From: Petrolisthes cinctipes
Taxonomy: Eukaryota; Arthropoda; Malacostraca; Decapoda; Porcellanidae
Assembly (NCBI GenBank): GCA_033782935.1
Contig: JAWQEG010000128.1
Location: 1,798,001-1,862,000 of the forward strand
Reading direction: 5' to 3'
Length of the DNA: 64,000 bases
The notes below the pieces were generated by a model, which was given only the letters and a program-made list of their open reading frames with translations, was not told where the DNA came from and did not search any database. Both the position numbers and the translations under genes were made by a program. Below are positions 53,801-64,000 of this stretch, piece after piece. Position 1 is the stretch's first letter. Each line of letters begins with the position of its first letter.

Positions 53801-54680
53801 CTCAAAACACCCGAAAATTCAATATTTTGGGATCCCAGAAGCAATCTGTACATGCCTACACAGTGCTAGAATATTTTCAAAATATAGTCTAAAAACATGC
53901 TAAAAATCGATATTTTAGGTGCCAAAAAATCGATATCTCAAATTCAGTCCCAAAACACCCGAAAATTCGATATTTAGAGGTCCCAGAAGGTATCTGTACA
54001 TGCCTACTCCGTGTTAGAGTATTTTCAAAATACAGGCCAAAAACATACTGAAAATCGATCTTTTAGGTGCCCAAAAGTCGATATGTGCATGCATCTTCTG
54101 TACCCGTTTATATCTCAAATTCTGGCCCTAAACACCCGAAAATTCGATATTTTGGGGTCCCAGAAGCGATCTGTACATGCCTACTCCGTGTTAGAGTATT
54201 TTCAAAATTCAGGCCCAAAACATGCTGAAAATCGATATTTTTGGTGCCCAAAGTCAATATGTGCATGTATCTTCTGTACCCGTTTATATCTCAAATTCAG
54301 GCTCAAAACTCCCGAAAATTCAATATTTTGGGGTCCCAGAAGCAATCTGTACAGTGCTAGAATATTTTCAAAATATAGGCTAAAAACATGCTAAAAATCG
54401 ATCTTTTAGGTGCCAAAAAGTCAATATCTCAAATTCAGTCCCAAAACACCCGAAAATTCGATATTTAGGTGTCCCAGAAGCGATCTGTACATGCCTACTC
54501 CGTGTTAGAGTATTTTCAAAATACATGCTCAAAACATACTGAAAATCGATCTTTTAGGTGCACAAAAGTCGATATGTGCATGCATCTTCAGTACCCGTTT
54601 ATATCTCAAATTCAGGTTCAAAACACCCGAAAATTCAATATTTTGGGGTCCCAGAAGCAATCTGTACATGCCTACTCAGT
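50843..54680 (+). repeat. 4,137-bp superunit, copy 3, shortened by 179 bp
   Basis: The 12-mer 50843-52841 is complete (marker at 51291). The following 13-mer lacks one monomer, so its marker lies at 53111, 1,820 bp on instead of 1,999. The lost monomer is the 179-bp 'gatatctttt' type. The fused monomer (from 52842) begins as A' and ends as A ('caaattcaggccctaaacac'). The array pattern ends near 54680, where the expected C is replaced by a B monomer. Confidence 0.86.
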
Positions 54681-55153
54681 GTTAGAGTATTTTCAAAATA
54701 CAGGCCCAAAACATGCTGAAAATCGATATTTTAGATGCCCAAAGTCAATATGTGCATGTATCTTCTGTACCCGTTTATATCTCAAATTCAGGCTCAAAAC
54801 ACCCGAAAATTCAATATTTTGGGGTCCCAGAAGCAATCTGTACATGCCTACACAGTGCTAGAATATTTTCAAAATATAGGCTAAAAACATGCTAAAAATC
54901 GACATTTTAGGTGCCAAAAAATCGATATCTCAAATTCAGTCCCAAAACACCCGAAAATTCGATATTTAGAGGTCCCAGAAGCGATCTGTACATGCCTACT
55001 CCGTGTTAGAGTATTTTCAAAATACAGGCCAAAAACATACAGAAAATCGATCTTTTAGGTGCCCAAAAGTCGATATGTTCATGCATCTTCTGTACCCGTT
55101 TATATCTCAAATTCTAGCCCTAAACACCCGAAAATTCAATATTTTGGGGTTCC

Positions 55154-55330
55154 AGAAGCGATCTGTACATGCCTACACAGTGCTAGAATGTTTTCAAAAT
55201 ATAGGCTCAAAACATGCTCAAAATCGATATTTTAGGTGCCCAAAAGTCGATATGTGCATGCATCTTCTGTACTCGTTTATATCTCAAATTCAAGCTTAAA
55301 ACACCCGAAAATTCGATATTTTGGGGTCCC
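55154..55330 (+). repeat. Exemplar long monomer, class D (177 bp)
   Basis: Its diagnostic bases are 'gctagaatgttttcaaaa', 'ataggctcaaaacatgctc' and 'ctgtactcgtttatatc'. It mixes C-like bases in the first half with an A-like second half that keeps the 29 bp lost from C. I saw it only right of about 55.15 kb. It may resemble the long ancestor of the short class. Confidence 0.78.
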
Positions 55331-55477
55331 AGAAGCGATCTGTACATGCCTACTCAGAGCTAGAATATTTTTAAAATATAAGCACAAAACATGCTAAAAA
55401 TCGATATTTTAGGTGCGTAAAGGCGATATCTTAAATTCAGGCCCAAAACACCCGAAAATTCGATATTTTGGGGTCCC
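55331..55477 (+). repeat. Exemplar short monomer, class E (147 bp)
   Basis: It carries 'aggtgcgtaaaggcg' followed directly by 'atatcttaaattcagg', so it has the same 29-bp deletion as class C but different flanking bases and one base fewer. Relatives lie near 56906, 57571, 58405, 59070, 59896, 60896, 61566, 62393 and 63391. I did not see it left of 55 kb. Confidence 0.8.
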
Positions 55478-57254
55478 AGAAGCGATCTGTACATGCCTAC
55501 TCCGTGTTAGAGTATTTTCAAAATACAGGCCAAAAACATGCTCAAAATCGATGTTTTAGTTGCCCAAGTGTCGATATATGCATGCATCTTCAGTACCCGT
55601 TTATATCTCAAATTCAGGCTCAAAACACCCGAAAATTCGATATTTTGGGGTCCCAGAAGCGATCTGTACATGCCTACTCCGTGTTAGAGTATTTTCAAAA
55701 TACAGGCCTAAAACATGCTAAAAATCGATATTTTAGATGCCCAAAGTCAATATGTGCATGTATCTTCTGTACCCGTTTATATCTCAAATTCAGGCTCAAA
55801 ACTCCCGAAAATTCAATATTTTGGGGTCCCAGAAGCAATCTGTACAGTGCTAGAATATTTTCAAAATATAGGCTAAAAACATGCTAAAAATCGATCTTTT
55901 AGGTGCCAAAAAGTCAATATCTCAAATTCAGTCCCAAAACACCCGAAAATTCGATATTTAGGTGTCCCAGAAGCGATCTGTACATGCCTACTCCGTGTTA
56001 GAGTATTTTCAAAATACATGCTCAAAACATACTGAAAATCGATCTTTTAGGTGCACAAAAGTCGATATGTGCATGCATCTTCAGTACCCGTTTATATCTC
56101 AAATTCAGGTTCAAAACACCCGAAAATTCAATATTTTGGGGTCCCAGAAGCAATCTGTACATGCCTACTCAGTGTTAGAGTATTTTCAAAATACAGGCCC
56201 AAAACATGCTGAAAATCGATATTTTAGATGCCCAAAGTCAATATGTGCATGTATCTTCTGTACCCGTTTATATCTCAAATTCAGGCTCAAAACACCCGAA
56301 AATTCAATATTTTGGGGTCCCAGAAGCAATCTGTACATGCCTACACAGTGCTAGAATATTTTCAAAATATAGGCTAAAAACATGCTAAAAATCGACATTT
56401 TAGGTGCCAAAAAATCGATATCTCAAATTCAGTCCCAAAACACCCGAAAATTCGATATTTAGAGGTCCCAGAAGCGATCTGTACATGCCTACTCCGTGTT
56501 AGAGTATTTTCAAAATACAGGCCAAAAACATACAGAAAATCGATCTTTTAGGTGCCCAAAAGTCGATATGTTCATGCATCTTCTGTACCCGTTTATATCT
56601 CAAATTCTAGCCCTAAACACCCGAAAATTCAATATTTTGGGGTTCCAGAAGCGATCTGTACATGCCTACACAGTGCTAGAATGTTTTCAAAATATAGGCT
56701 CAAAACATGCTCAAAATCGATATTTTAGGTGCCCAAAAGTCGATATGTGCATGCATCTTCTGTACTCGTTTATATCTCAAATTCAAGCTTAAAACACCCG
56801 AAAATTCGATATTTTGGGGTCCCAGAAGCGATCTGTACATGCCTACTCAGAGCTAGAATATTTTTAAAATATAAGCACAAAACATGCTAAAAATCGATAT
56901 TTTAGGTGCGTAAAGGCGATATCTTAAATTCAGGCCCAAAACACCCGAAAATTCGATATTTTGGGGTCCCAGAAGCGATCTGTACATGACTACTCCGTGT
57001 TAGAGTATTTTCAAAATACAGGCCAAAAACATGCTCAAAATCGATGTTTTAGTTGCCCAAGTGTCGATATATGCATGCATCTTCAGTACCCGTTTATATC
57101 TCAAATTCAGGCTCAAAACACCCGAAAATTCGATATTTTGGGGTCCCAGAAGCGATCTGTACATGCCTACTCCGTGTTAGAGTACTTTCAAAATACAGGC
57201 CTAAAACATGCTAAAAATCGATATTTTAGATGCCCAAAGTCAATATGTGCATGC

Positions 57255-60240
57255 ATCTTCTGTACCCGTTTTTATCTCAAAATCATGCTCAAAACACCCG
57301 AAAATTCGATATTTTGGGGTCCCAGAAGCGATCTGTACATGCCTACTCCGTGTTAGAGTATTTTCAAAATGCAGGCCAAAAACATACTGAAAATCGATAT
57401 TTTAGGTGCCCAAAAGTCGATATGTGCATGCATCTTCTGTACTCGTTTATATCTCAAATTCAGGCTCAAAACACCCGAAAATTCAATATTTTGGGGTCCC
57501 AGAATCAATCTGTACTCAGTGCTAGAATATTTTCAAAATATAGGCTGAAAACATGCTAAAAATCGATATTTTAGGTGCGTAAAGGCGATATCTCAAATTC
57601 AGGCACAAAACACCCGAAAATTCGATATTTAGGGGTCCCAGAAGCGATCTGTACATGCCTACTCCGTGTTAGAGTATTTTCAAAATACAGGCCAAAAACA
57701 TACTGAAAATCGATTTTTTAGGTGCCCAAAAGTCGATATGTGCATGCACCTTCTGTACCCGTTTATATCTCAAATTCAGGCTCAAAACACCCGAAAATTC
57801 GATATTTTGGGGTCCCAGAAGCGATCTGTACATGCCTACTCCGTGTTAGAGTATTTTCAAAATACATGCCCAAAACATGCTGATAATCGATATTTTAGAT
57901 GCCCAAAGTCAATATGTGCATGTATCTTCTGTACCCGTTTATATCTCAAATTCAGGCTCAAAACACCCGAAAATTCAATATTTTGGAGTTCCAGAAGCAA
58001 TCTGTACATGCCTACTCAGTGCTAGAATATTTTCAAAATATAGGCTAAAAACATGCTAGAAATCGATATTTTAGGTGCCAAAAAGTCGATATCTCAAATT
58101 ACGGCCCAAAACACCCGAAAATTCGATATTTAGTGGTCTCAGAAGCGATCTGTACATGCCTACTTAGTGCTAGAATGTTTTCAAAATATTGGCCCAAAAC
58201 ATGTTCAAAATCGATATTTTAGGTGCCCAAAAGTCGATATGTGCATGCATCTTCTGTACTCATTTATATCTCAAATTCAGGCTCAAAACACCCGAAAATT
58301 CGATATATTGGGGTCCCTGAAGCGATCTGTACATGCCTACTCAGTGCTTGAATATTTTCAAAATATAGGCTCAAAACATGCTAATAATCGATATTTTAGG
58401 TGCGTTAAGGCGATATCTCAAATTCAGTCCCAAAACACCCGAAAATTCGATATTTAGGGGTCCCAGAAGCGATCTGTACATGCCTACTCCGTGTTAGAGT
58501 ATTTTCAAAATACAGGCCAAAAACATGCTCAAAATCGATGTTTTATGTGCCCTAAAGTCGATATGTCATGTATCTTCAGTACCCGTTTATATATCAAATT
58601 CTGGCCCTAAACAACCGAAAATTCGATATTTTGGGGTCCCAGAAGCGATCTGTACATGCCTACTCAGTGCTAGAATGTTTTCAAAATATAGGCACAAAAC
58701 ATGCTCAAAATCGATCTTTTAGATGCCCATAAGTCAATATGTGCATGCATCTTCTGTACCCGTTTTTATCTCAAAATCATGCTCAAAACACCCGAAAATT
58801 CGATATTTTGGGGTCCCAGAAGCGATCTGTACATGCCTACTCCGTGTTAGAGTATTTTCAAAATGCAGGCCAAAAACATACTGAAAATCGATATTTTAGG
58901 TGCCCAAAAGTCGATATGTGCATGCATCTTCTGTACTCGTTTATATCTCAAATTCAGGCTCAAAACACCCGAAAATTCAATATTTTGGGGTCCCAGAATC
59001 AATCTGTACTCAGTGCTAGAATATTTTCAAAATATAGGCTGAAAACATGCTAAAAATCGATATTTTAGGTGCGTAAAGGCGATATCTCAAATTCAGGCAC
59101 AAAACACCCGAAAATTCGATATTTAGGGGTCCCAGAAGCGATCTGTACATGCCTACTCCGTGTTAGAGTATTTTCAAAATACAGGCCAAAAACATACTGA
59201 TAATCGATTTTTTAGGTGCCCAAAAGTCGATATGTGCATGCACCTTCTGTACCCGTTTATATCTCAAATTCAGGCTCAAAACACCCGAAAATTCGATATT
59301 TTGGGGTCCCAGAAGCGATCTGTACATGCCTACTCCGTGTTAGAGTATTTTCAAAATACATGCCCAAAACATGCTGATAATCGATATTTTAGATGCCCAA
59401 AGTCAATATGTGCATGTATCTTCTGTACCCGTTTATATCTCAAATTCAGGCTCAAAACACCCGAAAATTCAATATTTTGGAGTTCCAGAAGCAATCTGTA
59501 CATGCCTACTCAGTGCTAGAATATTTTCAAAATATAGGCTAAAAACATGCTAGAAATCGATATTTTAGGTGCCAAAAAGTCGATATCTCAAATTACGGCC
59601 CAAAACACCCGAAAATTCGATATTTAGTGGTCTCAGAAGCGATCTGTACATGCCTACTTAGTGCTAGAATGTTTTCAAAATATTGGCCCAAAACATGTTC
59701 AAAATCGATATTTTAGGTGCCCAAAAGTCGATATGTGCATGCATCTTCTGTACTCATTTATATCTCAAATTCAGGCTCAAAACACCCGAAAATTCGATAT
59801 ATTGGGGTCCCAGAAGCGATCTGTACATGCCTACTCAGTGCTTGAATATTTTCAAAATATAGGCTCAAAACATGCTAACAATCGATATTTTAGGTGCGTA
59901 AAGGCGATATCTCAAATTCAGTCCCAAAACACCCGAAAATTCGATATTTAGGGGTCCCAGAAGCGATCTGTACATGCCTACTCCGTGTTAGAGTATTTTC
60001 AAAATACATGCCAAAAACATGCTCAAAATCGATGTTTTATGTGCCCTAAAGTCGATATGTCATGTATCTTCAGTACCCGTTTATATATCAAATTCTGGCC
60101 CTAAACAACCGAAAATTCGATATTTTGGGGTCCCAGAAGCGATCTGTACATGCCTACTCAGTGCTAGAATGTTTTCAAAATATAGGCACAAAACATGCTC
60201 AAAATCGATCTTTTAGGTGCCCAAAAGTCGATATGTGCAT
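57255..60240 (+). repeat. Tandem duplication of a 1,494-bp, nine-monomer unit
   Basis: Phase points 57324, 58818 and 60312 give two copies of 1,494 bp, with lengths 177, 139, 177, 176, 148, 177, 147, 176 and 177. Private markers present in both are 'gtttttatctcaaaatc', 'ctgtactcagtgctag' (a 139-bp short monomer), 'ttggagttccagaag', 'caaattacggccc', 'gatatattgggg' and 'gatatgtcatgtatc'. Differences include 'tcgttaaggcg'-type change near 58405 and 'gtccctgaagcg' near 58314. Confidence 0.88.
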
Positions 60241-63200
60241 GCATCTTCTGTACCCGTTTATATCTCAAATTCAGGCTCAAACCACCAGAAAATTCAATAT
60301 TTTGGGGTCCCAGAAGCAATCTGTACATGCCTACTCTGTGCTAGAATATTTTCAAAATCAAGTCTAAAAACATGCTAAAAATCGATATTTTAGTTGCCAA
60401 AAAGTCGATATCTCAAATTAAGGCCCAAAACACCCGAAAATTCGATATTTAAGGGTCTCAGAAGCGATCTGTACATGCCTACTCCGTGTTAGAGTATTTT
60501 CAAAATGCAGACCAAAAACATACTGAAAATCGATCTTTTAGGTGCCCAAAAGTCGATATGTGCATGCATCTTCTGTACCCGTTTATATCTCAAATTCTGG
60601 CCCTAAACACCCGAAAATTCGATATTTTTGGGTCCTAGAAGCGATCTGTACATCCCTACTCAGTGCTAGAATGTTTTCAAAATATAGGCTCAGAACATGC
60701 TCAAAATCGATATTTTAGGTGCCCAAAAGTCGATATGTGCATGCATCTTCTGTACTCGTTTATATCTCAAATTCAAGCTTAAAACACCCGAAAATTCGAT
60801 ATTTTGGGGTCCCAGAAGCGATCTGTACATGCCTATTCAGAGCTAGAATATTTTTAAAATATAAGCACAAAACATGCTAAAAATCGATATTTTAGGTGCG
60901 TAAAGGCGATATCTTAAATTCAGGCCCAAAACACCCGAAAATTCGATATTTTGGGGTCCCAGAAGCGATCTGTACATGCCTACTCCGTGTTAGAGTATTT
61001 TCAAAATACAGGCCAAAAACATGCTCAAAATCGATGTTTTAGTTGCCCAAGTGTCGATATATGCATGCATCTTCAGTACCCGTTTATATCTCAAATTCAT
61101 TCTCAAAACACCCGAAAATTCGATATTTTGGGGTCCCAGAAGCGATCTGTACATGCCTACTCCGTGTTAGAGTATTTTCAAAATACAGGCCCAAAACATG
61201 CTAAAAATCGATATTTTAGATGCCCAAAGTCAATATGTGCATGCATCTTCTGTACCCGTTTTTATCTCAAAATCATGCTCAAAACACCCGAAAATTCGAT
61301 ATTTTGGGGTCCCAGAAGCGATCTGTACATGCCTACTCCGTGTTAGAGTATTTTCAAAATGCAGGCCAAAAACATACTGAAAATCGATATTTTAGGTGCC
61401 CAAAAGTCGATATGTGCATGCATCTTCTGTACTCGTTTATATCTCAAATTCAGGCTCAAAACACCCGAAAATTCAATATTTTGGGGTCCCAGAATCAATC
61501 TGTACTCAGTGCTAGAATATTTTCAAAATATAGGCTGAAAACATGCTAAAAATCGATATTTTAGGTGCGCAAAGGCGATATCTCAAATTCAGGCACAAAA
61601 CACCCGAAAATTCGATATTTAGGGGTCCCAGAAGCGATCTGTACATGCCTACTCCGTGTTAGAGTATTTTCAAAATACAGGCCAAAAACATACTGAAAAT
61701 CGATTTTTTAGGTGCCCAAAAGTCGATATGTGCATGCACCTTCTGTACCCGTTTATATCTCAAATTCAGGCTCAAAACACCCGAAAATTCGATATTTTGG
61801 GGTCCCAGAAGCGATCTGTACATGCCTACTCCGTGTTAGAGTATTTTCAAAATACATGCCCAAAACATGCTGATAATCGATATTTTAGATGCCCAAAGTC
61901 AATATGTGCATGTATCTTCTGTACCCGTTTATATCTCAAATTCAGGCTCAAAACACCCGAAAATTCAATATTTTGGAGTTCCAGAAGCAATCTGTACATG
62001 CCTACTCAGTGCTAGAATATTTTCAAAATATAGGCTAAAAACATGCTAGAAATCGATATTTTAGGTGACAAAAAGTCGATATCTCAAATTACGGCCCAAA
62101 ACACCCGAAAATTCGATATTTAGTGGTCTCAGAAGCGATCTGTACATGCCTACTTAGTGCTAGAATGTTTTCAAAATATTGGCCCAAAACATGTTCAAAA
62201 TCGATATTTTAGGTGCCCAAAAGTCGATATGTGCATGCATCTTCTGTACTCATTTATATCTCAAATTCAGGCTCAAAACACCCGAAAATTCGATATATTG
62301 GGGTCCCAGAAGCGATCTGTACATGCCTACTCAGTGCTTGAATATTTTCAAAATATAGGCTCAAAACATGCTAACAATCGATATTTTAGGTGCGTAAAGG
62401 CGATATCTCAAATTCAGTCCCAAAACACCCGAAAATTCGATATTTAGGGGTCCCAGAAGCGATCTGTACATGCCTACTCCGTGTTAGAGTATTTTCAAAA
62501 TACAGGCCAAAAACATGCTCAAAATCGATGTTTTATGTGCCCTAAAGTCGATATGTCATGTATCTTCAGTACCCGTTTATATATCAAATTCTGGCCCTAA
62601 ACAACCGAAAATTCGATATTTTGGGGTCCCAGAAGCGATCTGTACATGCCTACTCAGTGCTAGAATGTTTTCAAAATATAGGCACAAAACATGCTCAAAA
62701 TCGATCTTTTAGGTGCCCAAAAGTCGATATGTGCATGCATCTTCTGTACCCGTTTATATCTCAAATTCAGGCTCAAACCACCAGAAAATTCAATATTTTG
62801 GGGTCCCAGAAGCAATCTGTACATGCCTACTCTGTGCTAGAATATTTTCAAAATCAAGTCTAAAAACATGCTAAAAATCGATATTTTAGTTGCCAAAAAG
62901 TCGATATCTCAAATTAAGGCCCAAAACACCCGAAAATTCGATATTTAAGGGTCTCAGAAGCGATCTGTACATGCCTACTCCGTGTTAGAGTATTTTCAAA
63001 ATGCAGACCAAAAACATACTGAAAATCGATCTTTTAGGTGCCCAAAAGTCGATATGTGCATGCATCTTCTGTACCCGTTTATATCTCAAATTCTGGCCCT
63101 AAACACCCGAAAATTCGATATTTTTGGGTCCTAGAAGCGATCTGTACATCCCTACTCAGTGCTAGAATGTTTTCAAAATATAGGCTCAGAACATGCTCAA

Positions 63201-63420
63201 AATCGATATTTTAGGTGCCCAAAAGTCGATATGTGCATGCATCTTCTGTACTCGTTTATATCTCAAATTTAAGCTCAAAACACCCGAAAATTCGATATTT
63301 TGGGGTCCCAGAAGCGATCTGAACATGCTTACTCAGTGCTAGAATATTTTCAAAATATGAGCTCAAAACATGCTAAAAATCGATATTTTAGGTGCGTAAA
63401 GGCGATATCTCAAATTCAGG
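58740..63420 (+). repeat. Tandem duplication of a 2,496-bp, fifteen-monomer unit
   Basis: Phase points 58818 and 61314 mark the start of each copy. The unit is the 1,494-bp nine-mer plus 1,002 bp (148, 177, 177, 147, 177 and 176 bp). Copy 2 runs to about 63420, where 'ggtcccacaaggg' (63451-63463) and later monomers differ. Shared private markers are 'caaaccaccagaaaattc', 'aaatcaagtctaaaaac', 'aaatgcagaccaaaaac' and 'catccctactcag'. The 3,990-bp spacing between 57324 and 61314 is the sum of 1,494 and 2,496. Confidence 0.87.
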
Positions 63421-64000
63421 CCCAAAACACCCGAAAATTCGATATTTAGGGGTCCCACAAGGGATCTGTACATGCCTACTCCGTGTTAGAGTATTTTTAA
63501 AATACAGGCCAAAAACATACTGAAAATCGATCTTTTAGGTGCCCAAAAGTCGATATGTGCATGCATCTTCTGTACCCGTTTATATCTCAAATTCTGGCCC
63601 TAAACACCCGAAAATTCGATATTTGGGGTCCCAGAAGCGATCTGTACATGCCTACTCCGTGTTAGAGTATTTTCTAAATTCAGGCCCAAAACATGCTGAA
63701 AATCGATATTTTTGGTGCCCAAAGTCAATATGTGTATGCATCTTCTATACTCGTTTATATCTCAAATTCAGGCTCAAAACACCCGAAAATTCGATATTTT
63801 GGGGTCCCAGAAGCGATCTGTACATGCCTACTCCGTGTTAGAGTATTTTCAAAATACAGGCCAAAAACATGCTCAAAATCGATGTTTTAGGTGCCCAAAA
63901 GTCGATATGTGCATGCATCTTCAGTACCCGTCTATATCTCAAATTCAGGCTCAAAACACCCAAAAATTCGATATTTTGGGGTCCCAGAAGCGATCTGTAC
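63421..64000 (+). repeat. Array end of the window
   Basis: Monomers start at 63457 (176 bp), 63633 (176 bp), 63809 (177 bp) and 63986 (cut). They are more individual than those to the left: 'cccacaagggatc', 'gatatttggggtccc', 'tgtgtatgcatcttctatac' and 'cacccaaaaattcg' were not seen elsewhere. The array continues beyond the window. Confidence 0.83.

Larger units (their letters stand above)
54250..57255 (+). repeat. Tandem duplication of a 1,493-bp, nine-monomer unit
   Basis: Copies are about 54250-55742 and 55743-57235, with identity to 57255. From 54977 the monomer lengths are 177, 177, 147, 177, 176, 138, 177, 176 and 148 bp, which is three trimers (501+491+501). The copies are nearly identical; differences include 'catgactactcc' at about 56988 and 'agtactttc' near 57183. 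The first copy overlaps the end of the last 4.1-kb superunit and brings in the first D and E monomers. Confidence 0.88.
1..64000 (+). repeat. Uninterrupted tandem satellite array (about 177-bp monomer family)
   Basis: The block 'gtcccagaag' or a one- to two-base variant recurs at 177, 176, 148 or 138 bp from start to end, always in the same orientation. I followed it through every region without meeting a stretch that was not monomer. One A monomer has 72 G or C in 177 bases by hand count (about 41%). There is no gene, tRNA, rRNA, transposon or telomeric repeat. Monomer length, HOR organisation and long homogeneous runs are typical of centromeric or pericentromeric satellites in plants and animals; that location is inferred. 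I do not recognise the family and do not assign a species. The array is cut by both window ends. Confidence 0.97.

Noticed and set aside
1..64000. CRISPR array
   Set aside because: The regular spacing at first suggests repeats and spacers, but the 'spacers' are themselves conserved monomer sequence and the unit is 138-177 bp. There are no cas genes.
1..64000. Assignment to a named plant or animal centromere family
   Set aside because: The monomer did not match any satellite I can recall with confidence, such as Arabidopsis CEN178, rice CentO or primate alpha satellite. A database search with the A consensus would decide it; I could not run one.

Overview
The whole 64 kb is satellite DNA. From base 1 to base 64,000 I see one uninterrupted head-to-tail array of roughly 380 related monomers, all in the same orientation. 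I found no gene, RNA gene, transposon, simple-repeat break or unique sequence. The array runs off both ends of the window. Its monomer length (about 177 bp, with shortened forms of 138 to 148 bp), its higher-order repeats (HORs) and its recent segmental duplications point to a eukaryotic centromeric or pericentromeric satellite. I do not recognise the family and cannot name the species.

Monomers are phased here on the conserved 'agaag' after 'gtccc'. Long classes are A and A' (177 bp) and B (176 bp). Short classes are C (148 bp) and Cs (138 bp). Two further classes, D (177 bp) and E (147 bp), appear only right of about 55.15 kb. C lacks 29 bp of the long monomer, between two 'atat' copies, and Cs lacks a further 10 bp. 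The 177-bp monomer is itself an old dimer: its two halves of 88 and 89 bp align end to end at about 65% identity. The hierarchy is therefore 88 bp, 177 bp, trimer (501/491 bp), hexamer (about 992 bp), and larger units.

Layout: 537-2815, a 1,131-bp seven-monomer unit in tandem. 2816-9390, irregular trimers. 9390-12692, a 1,652-bp duplication with a chimeric monomer at its junction. 12693-17524, mixed trimers and tetramers. 17525-21486, four copies of the A'-B-C-A-B-Cs hexamer. 21365-24800, a 1,671-bp duplication. 24829-29974, more hexamers. 29400-41845, a segment of about 5.6 kb present twice at 6,774-bp spacing, with a 1,139-bp tandem duplication (34310-36590) at its centre. 40570-54680, alternating 12-mers (1,999 bp) and 13-mers (2,138 bp) forming a 4,137-bp, 25-monomer superunit. 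54250-63400, nested 1,493, 1,494 and 2,496-bp duplications that bring in D and E monomers.

Nothing here works as a gene set. The biological content is the record of unequal exchange, slippage deletion and local homogenisation, plus possible chromatin-positioning signals in the monomer (spaced A/T tracts, a 14-nt alternating purine-pyrimidine dyad). Open frames occur only because 177 is a multiple of three. They begin at GTG inside the repeat and I do not annotate them as genes.
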